A stretch of DNA of 64,000 bases from Cinclus cinclus (lineage: Eukaryota; Chordata; Aves; Passeriformes; Cinclidae). Positions 1-14,100 of the stretch are shown one piece after another. A model generated the notes under the pieces. It saw nothing but the letters and a program-made list of their open reading frames with translations. It had not been told where the DNA came from and made no database searches. Numbering within the stretch: the stretch's first letter is position 1; every line of letters starts with the position of its first letter. The DNA lies in NCBI RefSeq assembly GCF_963662255.1, contig NC_085074.1:1-64000 (forward strand), read 5' to 3'. The position numbers and the translations under genes were made by a program.

Positions 1-3000
1 ATGCTGTCAGAGTTCATCCGTGGTCCTTTTGCGCCCCCTGGTGTCAAAAGGGATTGTTAGATTGTTAGCCTGCATTGGGTCACAATGGTTCCTTGCTTCT
101 CTTAACCTCTGTGGTGTCACAATGCATCCCATGCCCTTTTAGGCCACTTGATGTCACAATGAATAATTTGATTCTTGGCCTCCATGGTGGCATAATTGTA
201 CCAGGTTTTACTTGGGCCCCATGCTTTCACAATTCATCCCTGCCCCTTTTAGGCCCATTGGTGTCGCAAGGGATCATTAGATTGTTAGCCTGCATTGGGT
301 CACAATGGTTCCTTGCTTCTCTTAACCCCTGTGCTGTCACAATGCATCCCATGCCCTTTTAGGCCACATGATGTCACAATGAATTATTTGATTCTTGGCC
401 TCCATGGTGGCATAATAGATCCTTGCTTCTATTGGTCCCCGTGCTGTAACAATTCCTCCCAGGGCCCTTTTAGGCCCATTGCTGTCACAAGGGAACATTA
501 GATTGTTAGCCTGCATTGGGTCACAATCGTTCCTTGCTTCTCTTAACCTCTGTGGTGTCACAATGCATTCCAAGACTTTTAGGCCACTTGGTCTTACAAT
601 GAACCATTTGATTCTTGGCCTTCATGGTGTCATAATGGTTCCTTGCTTCTATAGGTCCCCATGCTGTCAGAGTTCATCCGTGGTCCTTTTGCGCCCCCTG
701 GTGTCAAATGGGATCCTGGGATTATTAGCCTCCATTGGGTCACAATGGTTCCTTGCTTCTCTTAACCCCTGTGGTGTCACAATGCATCCCATGCCCTTTT
801 AGGCCACTTGATGTCACAATGAATCATTTGATTCTTGGCCTCCATGGTGGCGTAATTGTACCAGGTTTTAATTGGGCCCCATGCTTTCACAATACATCCC
901 TGCCCCTTTTAGGCCCATTGGTGTCAAAAGGGATCATTAGATTGTTAGCCTCCATTGTGTCACAATGGATCCTTGCTTCTCTTAACCCCTGTGCTGTCAC
1001 AATGCATCCCATGCCCTTTTAGGCCACTTGATGTCACAATGAATCATTTGATTCTTGGCCTCCATGGTGTCATAATGGTTCCTTGTTTCTATTGGGCCCC
1101 ATGCTGTCACAATTCATCCCTGGCCCTTTTACGCCCCCTGGTGTCAAATGGGATCCTGCGATTATTAGCCTCCATTGTGTCACAATGGATCCTTGCTTCT
1201 CTTAACCCCTGTGGTGGCACAATGCATCCCATGCACTTTTAGGCCACTTGATGTCACAATGAATCATTTGATTCTTGGCCTCCACGGTGGCATAATAGAT
1301 CCTTGCTTCTATTGGTCCCCGTGCTGTAACAATTCATCCCTGGCCCTTTTTATAACCCCTGGTGCCACAAGGGATCATTAGATTGTTAGCCTGTATTGGG
1401 TCACAATGGTTCCTTGCTTCTCTTAACCCCTGTGGTGTCACAATGCATCCCATGCCCTTTTAGGCCACTTGATGTCACAATGAATCATTTGATTCTTGGC
1501 CTCCATGGTGGCATAATTTTACCAGGTTTTACTTGGGCCCCATGCTTTCACAATTCATCCCTGCCCCTTTTAGGCCCATTGGTGTCACAAGGGATCATTA
1601 GATTGTTAGCCTGCATTGGGTCACAATGGTTCCTTGCTTCTCTTAACCCCTGTGGTGTCACAATGCATCCCATGCCCTTTTAGGCCACTTGATGTCACAA
1701 TGAATCTTTTGATTCTTGGCCCCCATGATGTCATAATGGTTCCTTGTTTCTATTGGGCCCCATGCTGTCACAATTCATCCCTGGCTCTTTTTCGCCCCCT
1801 GGTGTCAAATGGGATCCTGGGATTATTAGCCTCCATTGGGTCACAATGGATCCTTGCTTCTCTTAACCTCTGTGGTGGCACAATGCATCCCATGCCCTTT
1901 TAGGCCACTTGATGTCACAATGAATCATTTGATTCTTGGCCTCCACGGTGGCATAATAGATCCTTGCTTCTATTGGTCCCCGTGCTGTAACAATCCATCC
2001 CTGGCCCTTTTTATACCCCCTGGTGCCACAAGGGATCATTAGATTGTTAGCCTGCATTGGGTCACAATGCTTCCTTGCTTCTCTTAACCCCTGTGCTGTC
2101 ACAATGCATCCCATGCCCTTTTAGGCCACTTGATGTCACAATGAATCTTTTGATTCATGGCCCCCATGGTGTCATAATGGTTCCTTGTTTCTATTGGACC
2201 CCATGCTGTCACAATTCATCCCTGGCCCTTTTACGCCCCCTGGTGTCAAATGGGATCCTGGGATTATTAGCCTCCATTGGGTCACAATGGATCCTTGCTT
2301 CTCTTAACCCCTGTGGTGGCACAATGCATCCCATGCCCTTTTAGGCCACTTGATGTCACAATGAATCATTTGATTCTTGGCCTCCACGGTGGCATAATAG
2401 ATCCTTGCTTCTATTGGTCCCCGTGCTGTAACAATTCATCCCTGGCCCTTTTTATACCCCCTGGTGCCACAAGGGATCATTAGATTGTTAGCCTGCATTG
2501 GGTCACAATCGTTCCTTGCTTCTCTTAACCTCTGTGGTGTCACAATGCATCCCATGCCCTTTTAGGCCACTTGATGTCATAATGAATCATTTGATTCTTG
2601 GCCTCCACGGTGTCATAATGGTTCCTTGTTTCTATTGGGCCCCATGCTGTCACAATTCATCCCTGGCCCTTTTGCGCCCCCTGGTGTCAAATGGGATCCT
2701 GGGATTATTAGCCTCCATTGGGTCACAATGGATCCTTGTTTCTCTTAACCTCTGTGGTGTCACAATGCATTCCAAGCCCTTTTAGGCCACTTGATGTCAC
2801 AATGAATCATTTGATTCTTGGCCTCCATGGTGGCATAATTGTACCAGGTTTTACTTGGGCCCCATGCTTTCACAATTCATCCCTGCCCCTTTTAGGCCCA
2901 TTGGTGTCGCAAGGGATCATTAGATTGTTAGCCTGCATTGGGTCACAATGGTTCCTTGCTTCTCTTAACCCCTGTGCTGTCACAATGCATCCCATGCCCT

Positions 3001-6000
3001 TTTAGGCCACATGATGTCACAATGAATTATTTGATTCTTGGCCTCCATGGTGGCATAATAGATCCTTGCTTCTATTGGTCCCCGTGCTGTAACAATTCCT
3101 CCCAGGGCCCTTTTAGGCCCATTGGTGTCACAAGGGATCATTAGATTGTTAGCCTGCATTGGGTCACAATGGTTCCTTGCTTCTCTTAACCCCTGTGGTG
3201 TCACAATGCATCCCATGCCCTTTTAGGCCACTTGATGTCACAATGAATCATTTGATTCTTGGCCTCCATGGTGTCATAATGGTTCCTTGTTTCTATTGGG
3301 CCCCATGCTGTCACAATTCATCCCTGGCCCTTTTACGCCCCCTGGTGTCAAATGGGATCCTGGGATTATTAGCCTCCATTGGGTCACAATGGATCCTTGC
3401 TTCTCTTAACCCCTGTGCTGTCACAATGCATCCCATGCCCTTTTAGGCCACTTGATGTCACAATGAATCATTTGATTCTTGGCCTCCACGGTGGCATAAT
3501 AGATCCTTGCTTCTATTGGTCCCCGTGCTGTAACAATCCATCCCTGGCCCTTTTTATACCCCCTGGTGCCAAAAGGGATCATTAGATTGTTAGCCTGCAT
3601 TGGGTCACAATGGTTCCTTGCTTCTCTTAACCTCTGTGGTGTCACAATGCATTCCAAGACTTTTAGGCCACTTGGTCTTACAATGAACCATTTGATTCTT
3701 GTCCTTCATGGTGTCATAATGGTTCCTTGCTTCTATAGGTCCCCATGCTGTCAGAGTTCATCCGTGGTCCTTTTGCGCCCCCTGGTGTCAAAAGGGATTC
3801 TTAGATTGTTAGCCTGCATTGGGTCACAATGGTTCCTTGCTTCTCTTAACCCCTGTGGTGTCACAATGCATCCCATGCCCTTTTAGGCCACTTGATGTCA
3901 CAATGAATCATTTGATTCTTGGCCTCCATGGTGGCATAATTGTACCAGGTTTTACTTGGGCCCCATGCTTTCACAATTCATCCCTGCCCCTTTTAGGCCC
4001 ATTGGTGTCGCAAGGGATCATTAGATTGTTAGCCTGCATTGGGTCACAATGGTTCCTTGCTTCTCTTAACCCCTGTGCTGTCACAATGCATCCCATGCCC
4101 TTTTAGGCCACATGATGTCACAATGAATTATTTGATTCTTGGCCTCCATGGTGGCATAATAGATCCTTGCTTCTATTGGTCCCCGTGCTGTAACAATTCC
4201 TCCCAGGGCCCTTTTAGGCCCATTGCTGTCACAAGGGATCATTAGATTGTTAGCCTGCATTGGGTCACAATCGTTCCTTGCTTCTCTTAACCTCTGTGGT
4301 GTCACAATGCATTCCAAGACTTTTAGGCCACTTGGTCTTACAATGAACCATTTGATTCTTGGCCTTCATGGTGTCATAATGGTTCCTTGCTTCTATAGGT
4401 CCCCATGCTGTCAGAGTTCATCCGTGGTCCTTTTGCGCCCCCTGGTGTCAAATGGGATCCTGGGATTATTAGCCTCCATTGGGTCACAATGGTTCCTTGT
4501 TTCTCTTAACCCCTGTGGTGGCACAATGCATCCCATGCCCTTTTAGGCCACTTGATGTCACAATGAATCATTTGATTCTTGGCCTCCATGGTGGCGTAAT
4601 TGTACCAGGTTTTAATTGGGCCCCATGATTTCACAATACATCCCTGCCCCTTTTAGGCCCATTGGTGTCAAAAGGGATCATTAGATTGTTAGCCTGCATT
4701 GGGTCACAATGGTTCCTTGCTTCTCTTAACCTCTGTGGTGTCACAATGCATCCCATGCCCTTTTAGGCCACTTGATGTCACAATGAATCATTTGATTCTT
4801 GGCCTCCATGGTGGCATAATTGTACCAGGTTTTACTTGGGCCCCATGCTTTCACAATTCATCCCTGCCCCTTTTAGGCCCATTGGTGTCGCAAGGGATCA
4901 TTAGATTGTTAGCCTGCATTGGGTCACAATGGTTCCTTGCTTCTCTTAACCCCTGTGCTGTCACAATGCATCCCATGCCCTTTTAGGCCACTTGATGTCA
5001 CAATGAATCTTTTGATTCTTGGCCCCCATGGTGTCATAATGGTTCCTTGTTTCTATTGGACCCCATGCTGTCACAATTCATCCCTGGCCCTTTTACGCCC
5101 CCTGGTGTCAAATGGGATCCTGGGATTATTAGCCTCCATTGTGTCACAATGGATCCTTGCTTCTCTTAACCCCTGTGGTGGCACAATGCATCCCATGCCC
5201 TTTTAGGCCACTTGATGTCACAATGAATCATTTGATTCTTGGCCTCCACGGTGGCATAATGGTTCCTTGTTTCTATTGGGCCCCATGCTGTCACAATTCA
5301 TCCCTGGCCCTTTTACGACCCTGGTGTCAAAAGGGATTCTTAGATTGTTAGCCTGCATTGGGTCACAATGGTTCCTTGCTTCTCTTAACCTCTGTGGTGT
5401 CACAATGCATCCCATGCCCTTTTAGGCCACTTGATGTCACAATGAATCATTTGATTCTTGGCCTCCATGGTGGCATAATTGTACCAGGTTTTACTTGGGC
5501 CCCATGCTTTCACAATTCATCCCTGCCCCTTTTAGGCCCATTGGTGTCGCAAGGGATCATTAGATTGTTAGCCTGCATTGGGTCACAATGGTTCCTTGCT
5601 TCTCTTAACCCCTGTGCTGTCACAATGCATCCCATGCCCTTTTAGGCCACATGATGTCACAATGAATTATTTGATTCTTGGCCTCCATGGTGGCATAATA
5701 GATCCTTGCTTCTATTGGTCCCCGTGCTGTAACAATTCCTCCCAGGGCCCTTTTAGGCCCATTGGTGTCACAAGGGATCATTAGATTGTTAGCCTGCATT
5801 GGGTCACAATGGTTCCTTGCTTCTCTTAACCCCTGTGGTGTCACAATGCATCCCATGCCCTTTTAGGCCACTTGATGTCACAATGAATCATTTGATTCTT
5901 GGCCTCCATGGTGTCATAATGGTTCCTTGTTTCTATTGGGCCCCATGCTGTCACAATTCATCCCTGGCCCTTTTACGCCCCCGGTGTCAAATGGGATCCT

Positions 6001-9000
6001 GGGATTATTAGCCTGCATTGGGTCACAATGGTTCCCTGGTTCTCTTAACCCCTGTGCTGTCACAATGCATCCCATGCCCTTTTAGGCCACTTGATGTCAC
6101 AATGAATCATTTGATTCTTGGCCTCCATGGTGGCATAATGATTCCTTGTTTCTATTGGGCCCCATGCTGTCACAATTCATCCCTGGCCCTTTTACGCCCC
6201 CTGGTGTCAAATGGGATCCTGGGATTATTAGCCTCCATTGGGTCACAATGGTTCCTTGCTTCTCTTAACCCCTGTGCTGTCATAATGCATCCCATGCCTT
6301 TTTAGGCCACTTGATGTCACAATGAATCATTTGATTCTTGGCCTCCATGGTGGCATAATTTTACCAGGTTTTACTTGGGCCCCATGCTTTCACAATTCAT
6401 CCCTGCCCCTTTTAGGCCCATTGGTGTCGCAAGGGATCATTAGATTGTTAGCCTGCATTGGGTCACAATGGTTCCTTGCTTCTCTTAACCCCTGTGCTGT
6501 CACAATGCATCCCATGCCCTTTTAGGCCACTTGATGTCACAATGAATCTTTTGATTCTTGGCCCCCATGGTGTCATAATGGTTCCTTGTTTCTATTGGGC
6601 CCCATGCTGTCACAATTCATCCCTGGCCCTTTTACGACCCTGGTGTCAAATGGGATCCTGGGATTATTAGCCTCCATTGGGTCACAATGGATCCTTGCTT
6701 CTCTTAACCCCTGTGGTGGCACAATTCATCCCATGCACTTTTAGGCCACTTGATGTCACAATGAATCATTTGATTCTTGGCCTCCACGGTTGCATAATAG
6801 ATCCTTGCTTCTATTGGTCCCCGTGCTGTAACAATTCATCCCTGGCCCTTTTTATACCCCCTGGTGCCACAAGGGATCATTAGATTGTTAGCCTGCATTG
6901 GGTCACAATGGTTCCTTGCTTCTCTTAACCCCTGTGGTGTCACAATGCATCCCATGCCCTTTTAGGCCACTTGATGTCACAATGAATCATTTGATTCTTG
7001 GCCTCCATGGTGGCATAATTTTACCAGGTTTTACTTGGGCCCCATGCTTTCACAATTCATCCCTGCCACTTTTAGGCCCATTGGTGTCGCAAGGGATCAT
7101 TAGATTGTTAGCCTGCATTGGGTCACAATGGTTCCTTGCTTCTCTTAACCCCTGTGGTGTCACAATGCATCCCATGCACTTTTAGGCCACTTGATGTCAC
7201 AATGAATTATTTGATTCTTGGCCTCCATGGTGGCGTAATAGATCCTTGCTTCTATTGGTCCCCGTGCTGTAACAATTCCTCCCAGGGCCCTTTTAGGCCC
7301 ATTGGTGTCACAAGGGATCATTAGATTGTTAGCCTGCATTGGGTCTCAATGGTTCCTTGCTTCTCTTAACCTCTGTGGTGTCACAATGCATCCCATGCCC
7401 TTTTAGGCCACTTGATGTCACAATGAATCATTTGATTCTTGGCCTCCATGGTGTCATAATGGTTCCTTGTTTCTATTGGGCCCCATGCTGTCACACTTCA
7501 TCCCTGCCCCTTTTACGCCCCCTGGTGTCAAATGGGATCCTGGGATTATTAGCCTCCATTGTGTCACAATGGATCCTTGCTTCTCTTAACCTCTGTGGTG
7601 TCACAATGCATCCCATGCCCTTTTAGGCCACTTGATGTCACAAGGAATTATTTGATTCTTGGCATCCATGGTGGCATAATAGATCCTTGCTTCTATTGGT
7701 CCCCGTGCTGTAACAATTCCTCCCAGGGCCCTTTTAGGCCACTTGATGTCACAATGAACCATTTGATTCTTGGCCTCCATGGTGGCGTAATTGTACCAGG
7801 TTTTAATTGGGCCCCATGCTTTCACAATACATCCCTGCCCCTTTTAGGCCCCCTGGTGTCAAAAGGGATTCTTAGATTGTTAGCCTGCATTGGGTCACAA
7901 TGGTTCCTTGCTTCTCTTAAACTCTGTGGTGTCACAATGCATCCCATGCCCTTTTAGGCCACTTGATGTCACAATGAATCATTTGATTCTTGGCCTCCAT
8001 GGTGTCATAATGGTTCCTTGTTTCTATTGGGCCCCATGCTGTCACAATTCATCCCTGGCCCTTTTACGCCCCCGGTGTCAAATGGGATCCTGGGATTATT
8101 GGCCTGCATTGGGTCACAATGGTTCCCTGGTTCTCTTAACCCCTGTGCTGTCACAATGCATCCCATGCCCTTTTAGGCCACTTGATGTCACAATGAATCA
8201 TTTGATTCTTGGCCTCCATGGTGGCATAATTGTACCAGGTTTTATTTGGGCCCCATGCTTTCACAATTCATCCTTGCCCCTTGTAGGCCCATTGGTGTCA
8301 CAAGGGATCATTAGATTGTTAGCCTGCATTGGGTCACAATGGTTCCCTGGTTCTCTTAACCCCTGTGCTGTCACAATGCATCCCATGCCCTTTTAGGCCA
8401 CTTGATGTCACCATGAATCATTTGATTCTTGGCCTCCACGGTGGCATAATAGATCCTTGCTTCTATTGGTCCCCGTGCTGTAACAATCCATCCCTGGCCC
8501 TATTTGTACCCCCTGGTGCCACAAGGGATCATTAGATTGTTAGGCTGCATTGGGTCACAATGGTTCCTTGCTTCTCTTAACCTCTGTGGTGTCACAATGC
8601 ATTCCAAGACTTTTAGGCCACTTGGTCTTACAATGTACCATTTGATTCTTGGCCTTCATGGTGTCATAATGGTTCCTTGCTTCTATAGGTCCCCATGCTG
8701 TCAGAGTTCATCCGTGGTCCTTTTGCGCCCCCTGGTGTCAAAAGGGATTCTTAGATTGTTAGCCTGCATTGGGTCACAATGGTTCCTTGCTTCTCTTAAC
8801 CTCTGTGGTGTCACAATGCATTCCAAGCCCTTTTAGGCCACTTGGTCTTACAATGAACAATTTGATTCTTGGCCTTCATGGTGTCATAATAGTTCCTTGA
8901 TTCTATAGGTCCCCATGCTGTCACAGTTCATCCGTGGTCCTTTTGCGCCCCCTGGTGTCAAAAGGGATTCTAAGATTGTTAGCCTGCCTTGGGTCACAAT

Positions 9001-11187
9001 GGTTCCTTGCTTCTCTTAACCCCTGTGGTGTCACAATGCATCCCATGCCCTTTTAGGCCACTTGATGTTACAATGAATCATTTGATTTTTGGCCTCCATG
9101 GTGGCATAATTGTACCAGGTTTTAATTGGGCCCCATGCTTTCACAATTCATCCCTGGCCCTTTTAGGCCCATTGGTGTCACAAGGGACCATTGGATTGTT
9201 AGCCTCCATTGGGTAACAATGGTTCCTTGCTTCTCTTGACCTCTGTGGTGTCACAATGCATTCCATGCCATTTTAGGCCACTTGATGTCACAATGAATCA
9301 TTTGATTCATGGCCTCCATGGTGACATAATAGATCCTTGCTTCTATTGGTCCCCGTGCTGTAACAATCCATCCCTGGCCCTTTTTATACCACCTGGTACC
9401 ACAAGGGATCATTAGATTGTTAGCCTGCATTGGGTCACAATGGTTCCCGGCTTCTCTTAACCTCTGTGGTGTCACAATGCATTCCAAGCCCTTTTAGGCC
9501 ACTTGGTCTTACAATGAACCATTTGATTCTTGGCCTCCATGGTGTCATAATGGTTCCTTGCTTCTATAGGTCCCCATGCTGTCAGAGTTCATCCGTGGTC
9601 CTTTTGTGCCCCCTGGTGTCAAAAGGGATTCTTAGATTGTTAGCCTGCCTTGGGTCACAATGGTTCCTTGCTTCTCTTAACCTCTGTGGTGTCACAATGC
9701 ATCCCATGCCCTTTTAGGCCACTTGATGTCACAATGAATCATTTGATTCTTGGCCTCCATGGTGGCATAATAGATCCTTGCTTCTATTGGTCCCCGTGCT
9801 GTAACAATCCATCCCTGGCCATTTTAGGCCCCCTGGTGTCACAAGGGATCATTAGATTGTTAGCCTGCATTGGGTCACAATGGTTCCTTGCTTCTCTTAG
9901 GCCCTGTGGTGTCACAATGCATCCCATGCCCTTTTAGGCCACTTGGTGTTACAATGAATCATTTGAGTCTTGGCCTCTATGGTGTCATAATATTTCCATG
10001 TTTTATTGTGCCCCATGCTTTCACAATTCATCCCTGGCCCTATTACAACCCCTGGTGTCACAATGGATCATTAGATTGTTAGCCTGCATTGGGTCACAAT
10101 GGTTCCTTGCTTCTCTTAACTTCTGTGGTGTCACAATGCATTCCAAGCCCTTTTAGGCCACTTGGTCTTACAATGAACAATTTGATTCTTGGCCTTCATG
10201 GTGTCATAATAATTCCTGGATTCTATAGGTCCCCATGCTGTCACAGTTCATCCGTGGTCCTTTTGCGCCCCCTGGTGTCAAAAGGGATTCTAAGATTGTT
10301 AGCCTGCCTTGGGTCACAATGGTTCCTTGCTTCTCTTAACCCCTGTGGTGTCACAATGCATCCCATGCCCTTTTAGGCCACTTGGTCTTACAATGAACCA
10401 TTTGATTCTTGGCATCCATGGTGGCATAATTGTACCAGGTTTTAATTGCCCCCATGCTTTCACAATTCATCCCTGGCCCTTTTAGGCCCATTGGTGTCAC
10501 AAGGGACCATTGGATTGTTAGCCTCCATTGGGTAACAATGGTTCCTTGCTTCTCTTGACCTCTGTGGTGTCACAATGCATTCCATGCCATTTTAGGCCAC
10601 TTGATGTCACAATGAATCATTTGATTCTTGGCCTCCATGGTGTCATAATGCTTCCTTGTTTCTATTGGGCCCCATGCTGTCAGAGTTCATCCCTGGCCCT
10701 TTTACGCCCCCTGGTGTCAAATGGGATCCTGGGATTATTACCCTCCATTGGGTCACAATGGATCCTTGCTTCTCTTAACCCCTGTGGTGTCACAATGCAT
10801 CCCATGCCCTTTTAGGCCACTTGATGTCACAATGAATCATTTGATTCTTGGCCTCCATGGTGACATAATAGATCCTTGCTTCTATTGGTCCCCGTGCTGT
10901 AACAATCCATCCCTGGCCCTTTTTATACCCCCTGGTACCCCAAGGGATCATTAGATTGTTAGCCTGCCTTGGGTCACAATGGTTCCTTGCTTCTCTTAAC
11001 CCCTGTGGTGTCACAATGCATCCCATGCCCTTTTAGGCCACTTGGTCTTACGATGAACCATTTGATTCTTGGCATCCATGGTGGCATAATTGTACCAGGT
11101 TTTAATTGCCCCCATGCTTTCACAATTCATCCCTGGCCCTTTTAGGCCCATTGGTGTCACAAGGGACCATTGGATTGTTAGCCTCCA

Positions 11188-14100
11188 TTGGGTAACAATG
11201 GTTCCTTGCTTCTCTTGACCTCTGTGGTGTCACAATGCATTCCATGCCATTTTAGGCCACTTGATGTCACAATGAATCATTTGATTCTTGGCCTCCATGG
11301 TGACATAATGGTTCCTTGTTTCTATTGGGCCCCATGCTGTCAGAGTTCATCCCTGGCCCTTTTACGCCCCCTGGTGTCAAATGGGATCCTGGGATTATTA
11401 CCCTCCATTGGGTCACAATGGATCCTTGCTTCTCTTAACCCCTGTGGTGTCACAATGCATCCCATGCCCTTTTAGGCCACTTGATGTCACAATGAATCAT
11501 TTGATTCTTGGCCTCCATGGTGACATAATAGATCCTTGCTTCTATTGGTCCCCGTGCTGTAACAATCCATCCCTGGCCCTTTTTATACCCCCTGGTACCC
11601 CAAGGGATCATTAGATTGTTAGCCTGCATTGGGTCACAATGGTTCCTTGCTTCTCTTAACCCCTGTGGTGTCACAATGCATACCAAGCCCTTTTAGGCCA
11701 CTTGGTCTTACAATGAACAATTTGATTCTTGGCCTCCATGGTGTCATAATGTTTCCTTGTTTTTATTGGGCCCCATGCTTTCAAAATTAATCCCTGGCCC
11801 TTTTACGCCCCCTGGTGTCAAATGGGGTCCTGGGATTATTAGCCTCCATTGGGTCACAATGGTTCCTTGCTTCTCTTAACCCCTGTGGTGTCACAATGCA
11901 TCCCATGCCCTTTTAGGCCACTTGGTCTTACAATGAACCATTTGATTCTTGGCCTCCATGGTGTCATAATGGTTCCTTGCTTCTATAGGTCCCCATGCTG
12001 TCAGAGTTCATCCGTGGTCCTTTTGCGCCCCCTGGTGTCAAAAGGGATTCTTAGATTGTTAGCCTGCCTTGGGTCACAATGGTTCCTTGCTTCTCTTAAC
12101 CTCTGTGGTGTCACAATGCATTGCATGCCATTTTAGGCCACTTGATGTCACAATGAATCATTTGATTCTTGGCCTCCATGGTGGCATAATGGTTCCTTGT
12201 TTCTATTGGGCCCCATGCTGTCACAATTCATCCCTGGCCCTTTTACGCCCCCTGGTGTCAAATGGGATCCTGGGATTATTAGCCTGCCTTGGGTCACAAT
12301 GGTTCCTTGTTTCTCTTAACCTCTGTGGTGTCACAATGCGTTCCATGCCCTTTTAGGCCACTTGATGTCACAATGAATCATTTGATTCTTGGCCTCCATG
12401 GTGACATAATAGATCCTTGCTTCTATTGGTCCCCGAGCAGTAACAATCCATCCCTGTCCCTATTTATACCCCCTGGTGCCACACGCGCTCATTAGATTGT
12501 TAGCCTGCATTGGGTCACAATGTTTCCTTGCTTCTCTTAATCTCTGTGGTGTCACAATGCATTCCAAGACCTTTTTGGCCACTTGGTCTTAAAATGAACC
12601 ATTTGATACTTCGCCTTCATGGTGTCATAATGGTTCCTTGCTTCTATAGGTCCCCATGCTGTCAGAGTTCATCCGTGGACCTTTTGCGCCCCCTGGTGTC
12701 AAAAGGGATTCTTAGATTGTTAGCCTGCCTTGGGTCACAATGGTTCCTTGCTTCTCTTACCCCATGTGGTGTCACAATGCATCCCATGCACTTTTAGGCC
12801 ACTTGATGTCACAATGAATCATTTGATTCTTGGCCTCTATGGTGACATAATAGATCCTTGCTTCTATTGGTCCCCGTGCTGTAACAATCCATCCCTGGCC
12901 CTTTTAGGCCCCCTGGTGTCACAAGGGACCATTAGATTGTTAGCCTGCATTGGGTCACAATGGTTCCTTGCTTCTCTTTGCCCCTGTGGTGTCACAATTC
13001 ATTCCAAGACCTTTAAGCCACTTGGTCTTACAATGAACCATTTGATTCTTGGCCTTCAGGGTGTCATAATGGTTCCTTGCTTCTGTAGGTCCCCATGCTG
13101 TCACAGTTCATCCGTGGTCCTTTTGCGCCCCCTGGTGTCAAAAGGGATTCTTAGATTGTTAGCCTGCCTTGGGTCACAATGGTTCCTTGCTTCTCTTAAC
13201 CCCTGTGGTGTCACAATGCATCCCATGCCCTTTTAGGCCACTTGATGTCACAATGAATCATTTCATTTTTGGCCTCCATGGTGGCATAATTGTACCAGGA
13301 TTTAATTGTGCCCCATGCTTTCACACTTCATCCCTGGCCCTTTTAGGCCCATTGGTGTCACAAGGGACCATTAGATTGTTAGCCTGCATTGGGTAACAAT
13401 GGTTCCTTGCTTCTCTTAACCTCTGTGGTGTCACAATTCATTCCAAGCCCTTTTAGGCCACTTGGTCTTACAATGAAACATTTGATTCTTGGCCTCCATG
13501 GTGTCATAATGGTTCCTTGCTTCTATAGGTCCCCATGCTGTCAGAGTTCATCCGTGGTCCTTTTGCGCCCCCTGGTGTCAAAAGGGATTCTTAGATTGTT
13601 AGCCTGCCTTGGGTCACAATGGTTCCTTGCTTCTCTTAACCTCTGTGGTGTCACAATGCGTTCCATGCCATTTTAGGCCACTTGATGTCACAATGAATCA
13701 TTTGATTCTTGGCCTCCATGGTGTCATAATGGTTCCTTGTTTCTATTGGGCCCCATGCTGTCACAATTCATCCCTGGCCCTTTTACGCCCCCTGGTGTCA
13801 AATGGGATCCTGGGATTATTAGCCTCCATTGGGTCACAATGGATCCTTGCTTCTCTTAACCCCTGTGGTGTCACAATGCATCCCATGCACTTTTAGGCCA
13901 CTTGATGTCACAATGAATCATTTGATTCTTGGCCTCCATGGTGACATAATAGATCCTTGCTTCTATTGGTCCCCGTGCTGTAACAATCCATCCCTGGCCC
14001 TTTTTTTACCGACTAGTGTAACAATGGATCATTAGATTGTTAGCCTGCATTGGGTCACAATGGTTCCTTGCTTCTCTTAACCTCTGTGGTGTCACAATGC

